Of a stretch of 14,335 nt of DNA, positions 13,537 through 14,335 are shown piece by piece. The notes under the pieces are model-generated. The model had not been told where the DNA came from and made no database searches. It was given only the letters and a program-made list of their open reading frames with translations. Source of the DNA: an uncultured Parabacteroides sp. (lineage in GTDB: Bacteria; Bacteroidota; Bacteroidia; Bacteroidales; Tannerellaceae). The stretch is from assembly GCA_900547435.1 (NCBI GenBank), contig URGO01000083.1, forward strand, positions 1 to 14,335, given 5' to 3'. Numbering within the stretch: position 1 is the first letter of the stretch; every line of letters begins with the position of its first letter. The position numbers were made by a program, and so were the translations under genes.

Positions 13537-14335
13537 TTATATATTTCCTTTCAATAATTTCGCGGCTGTCCAAAAGGCTTCTTGCGGAGCGTATGCCGCA
13601 GCGAAACGGTTATTCCGGCAAAAGGCCCGGAAAGTATGGATTTTCCGCAGCCAAACGGATTGAGAAGCTTCGGCACGTCCTTTCTGGTACTGCCCGAAAT
13701 TTCCTCCTTGCCATACGATTTCCAACAACGGACGGACATCGCAGGTATGTTCGGGAGGATAAGGCAAGCATTCGACCGGCAATCCCATATAAGAGGTCAG
13801 AAAAACATGAAGCAAATCGCTCCATTTCTCAATCCCGGCTTTCGCGTAAAGACGACGAAGTTCGTCCGGGTCAAAACGCCCTTGCAAGGATTTATAGGCC
13901 CGCGCCAAGTCACAGAACTGACGCAAACCGACCCCCAGGCCGAAGGCGTGTTTCATAATATGCGTATTCAGCAACAGCAGATGCAATAACGGAGAAGGAA
14001 CAAATATCTCCGCTCCGCCATCCGGCAAAGCAATCTCTTCAAATCCATATTGCTGGATCCACGCTGATATCTTTTTTCGAAGAAAGGGGTTCTGCAAATC
14101 CAACAAGTCCGGATGATGTTCTATCAATATGCCTTTACGAAAATAAGAGACACTGCCATCCGGAGCTTTCTTCAATTGGCACCCGCCCGCCTGCATGGCA
14201 GACAGCACCGCCTCGCCCGCCTTCGAATCCGGGAAATAAAAATCCATATCCCCACATTCCCGCAACAAAGGCGACTCATAGAAAGAGGCCGTTCCCTGAC
14301 CTTTCTGAACTACCGCCATCCCGCCGCTACGCCGG
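13537..14335 (-). CDS. Uncharacterised nucleotidyltransferase (PF14907-like), 5' end missing
   Basis: The frame is open through the right window edge. An ATG at 14319 exists, but the codons upstream of it continue without a stop (Arg-Arg-Ser-Gly-Gly), and 'AVVQKGQG' fits the family's inner 'LKG' motif, so the true start lies outside. The nucleotidyltransferase signature 'LLRECGDMDFYF' provides the G-D-x-D metal-binding aspartates. It continues with 'EHHPDLLD', then 'PSPLLHLLLLNTHIMKHAF' and a basic C-terminal region with 'FRAFCRNNRF'. This is the NTP_transf_5 type often found beside HPrK-like kinases, PqqD-like proteins and ABC exporters. One relative in a lasso peptide locus is reported to add phosphate groups to the peptide C-terminus, but the general role is unknown. 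Stop at 13537, 21 nt before the HPrK-like start. Confidence 0.85.
   Translation of the reverse strand, partial: RRSGGMAVVQKGQGTASFYESPLLRECGDMDFYFPDSKAGEAVLSAMQAGGCQLKKAPDGSVSYFRKGILIEHHPDLLDLQNPFLRKKISAWIQQYGFEEIALPDGGAEIFVPSPLLHLLLLNTHIMKHAFGLGVGLRQFCDLARAYKSLQGRFDPDELRRLYAKAGIEKWSDLLHVFLTSYMGLPVECLPYPPEHTCDVRPLLEIVWQGGNFGQYQKGRAEASQSVWLRKIHTFRAFCRNNRFAAAYAPQEAFWTAAKLLKGNI

Noticed and set aside
13537..14319. A complete nucleotidyltransferase starting at 14319
   Set aside because: The frame continues upstream without a stop, and the family's conserved LKG-type motif lies almost at this ATG, so the N-terminus must be outside the window.

Overview
The window looks like chromosome of a gut-type Bacteroidales bacterium (Bacteroides/Phocaeicola-like). 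The evidence is Bacteroidetes -33/-7 promoter boxes (TTTG, about 20 nt, TAnnTTTG), a fimbrillin-type lipoprotein with an acidic stretch straight after the lipobox Cys, a Wzc-type fused polysaccharide co-polymerase/tyrosine kinase, and mostly short AT-rich gaps without Shine-Dalgarno sites. Every gene I can support is on the minus strand, so transcription runs from 14335 towards 1.

In transcription order, the right block (14335-9432) holds the 3' part of a PF14907-like nucleotidyltransferase, an HPr-kinase-like ATPase, a Wza-type outer-membrane export lipoprotein and a Wzc-type co-polymerase/BY-kinase with an eight-fold Gly-Tyr tail. A more AT-rich pair follows (9381-6794): a 68-residue peptide, then a 788-residue surface lipoprotein joining a fimbrillin-like N-terminal half to a PI-PLC X-like domain that has lost both catalytic histidines. 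A gene-free stretch (6272-6793) is packed with tandem and inverted repeats and ends in a good promoter.

The centre (6271-1995) is an AT-rich set of seven genes: a two-helix membrane peptide, a membrane-anchored S24-like protein with Cys in place of the nucleophile Ser, an unknown 92-residue protein, a possibly PLD-like protein, a multi-pass membrane protein, and a Septu-like pair (PtuA-like SMC/ABC-type ATPase and PtuB-like HNH protein). The last five form a tight operon with 13-17 nt gaps or a 17 nt overlap. I read this as a candidate expanded Septu-type defence system. The left end has a beta-barrel outer membrane protein, a perfect 16-bp terminator hairpin, an S26 signal-peptidase-like protein and the start of an ABC exporter that overlaps it.

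HPrK-like kinase, PF14907 nucleotidyltransferase, S26-like peptidase and ABC exporter are families that recur in lasso-peptide-type and related RiPP loci. Their presence on both sides of the AT-rich middle suggests one peptide- or polymer-export locus into which the lipoprotein and defence cassettes were inserted. That is inference: no lasso cyclase, PqqD-like protein or glycosyltransferase lies inside the window.
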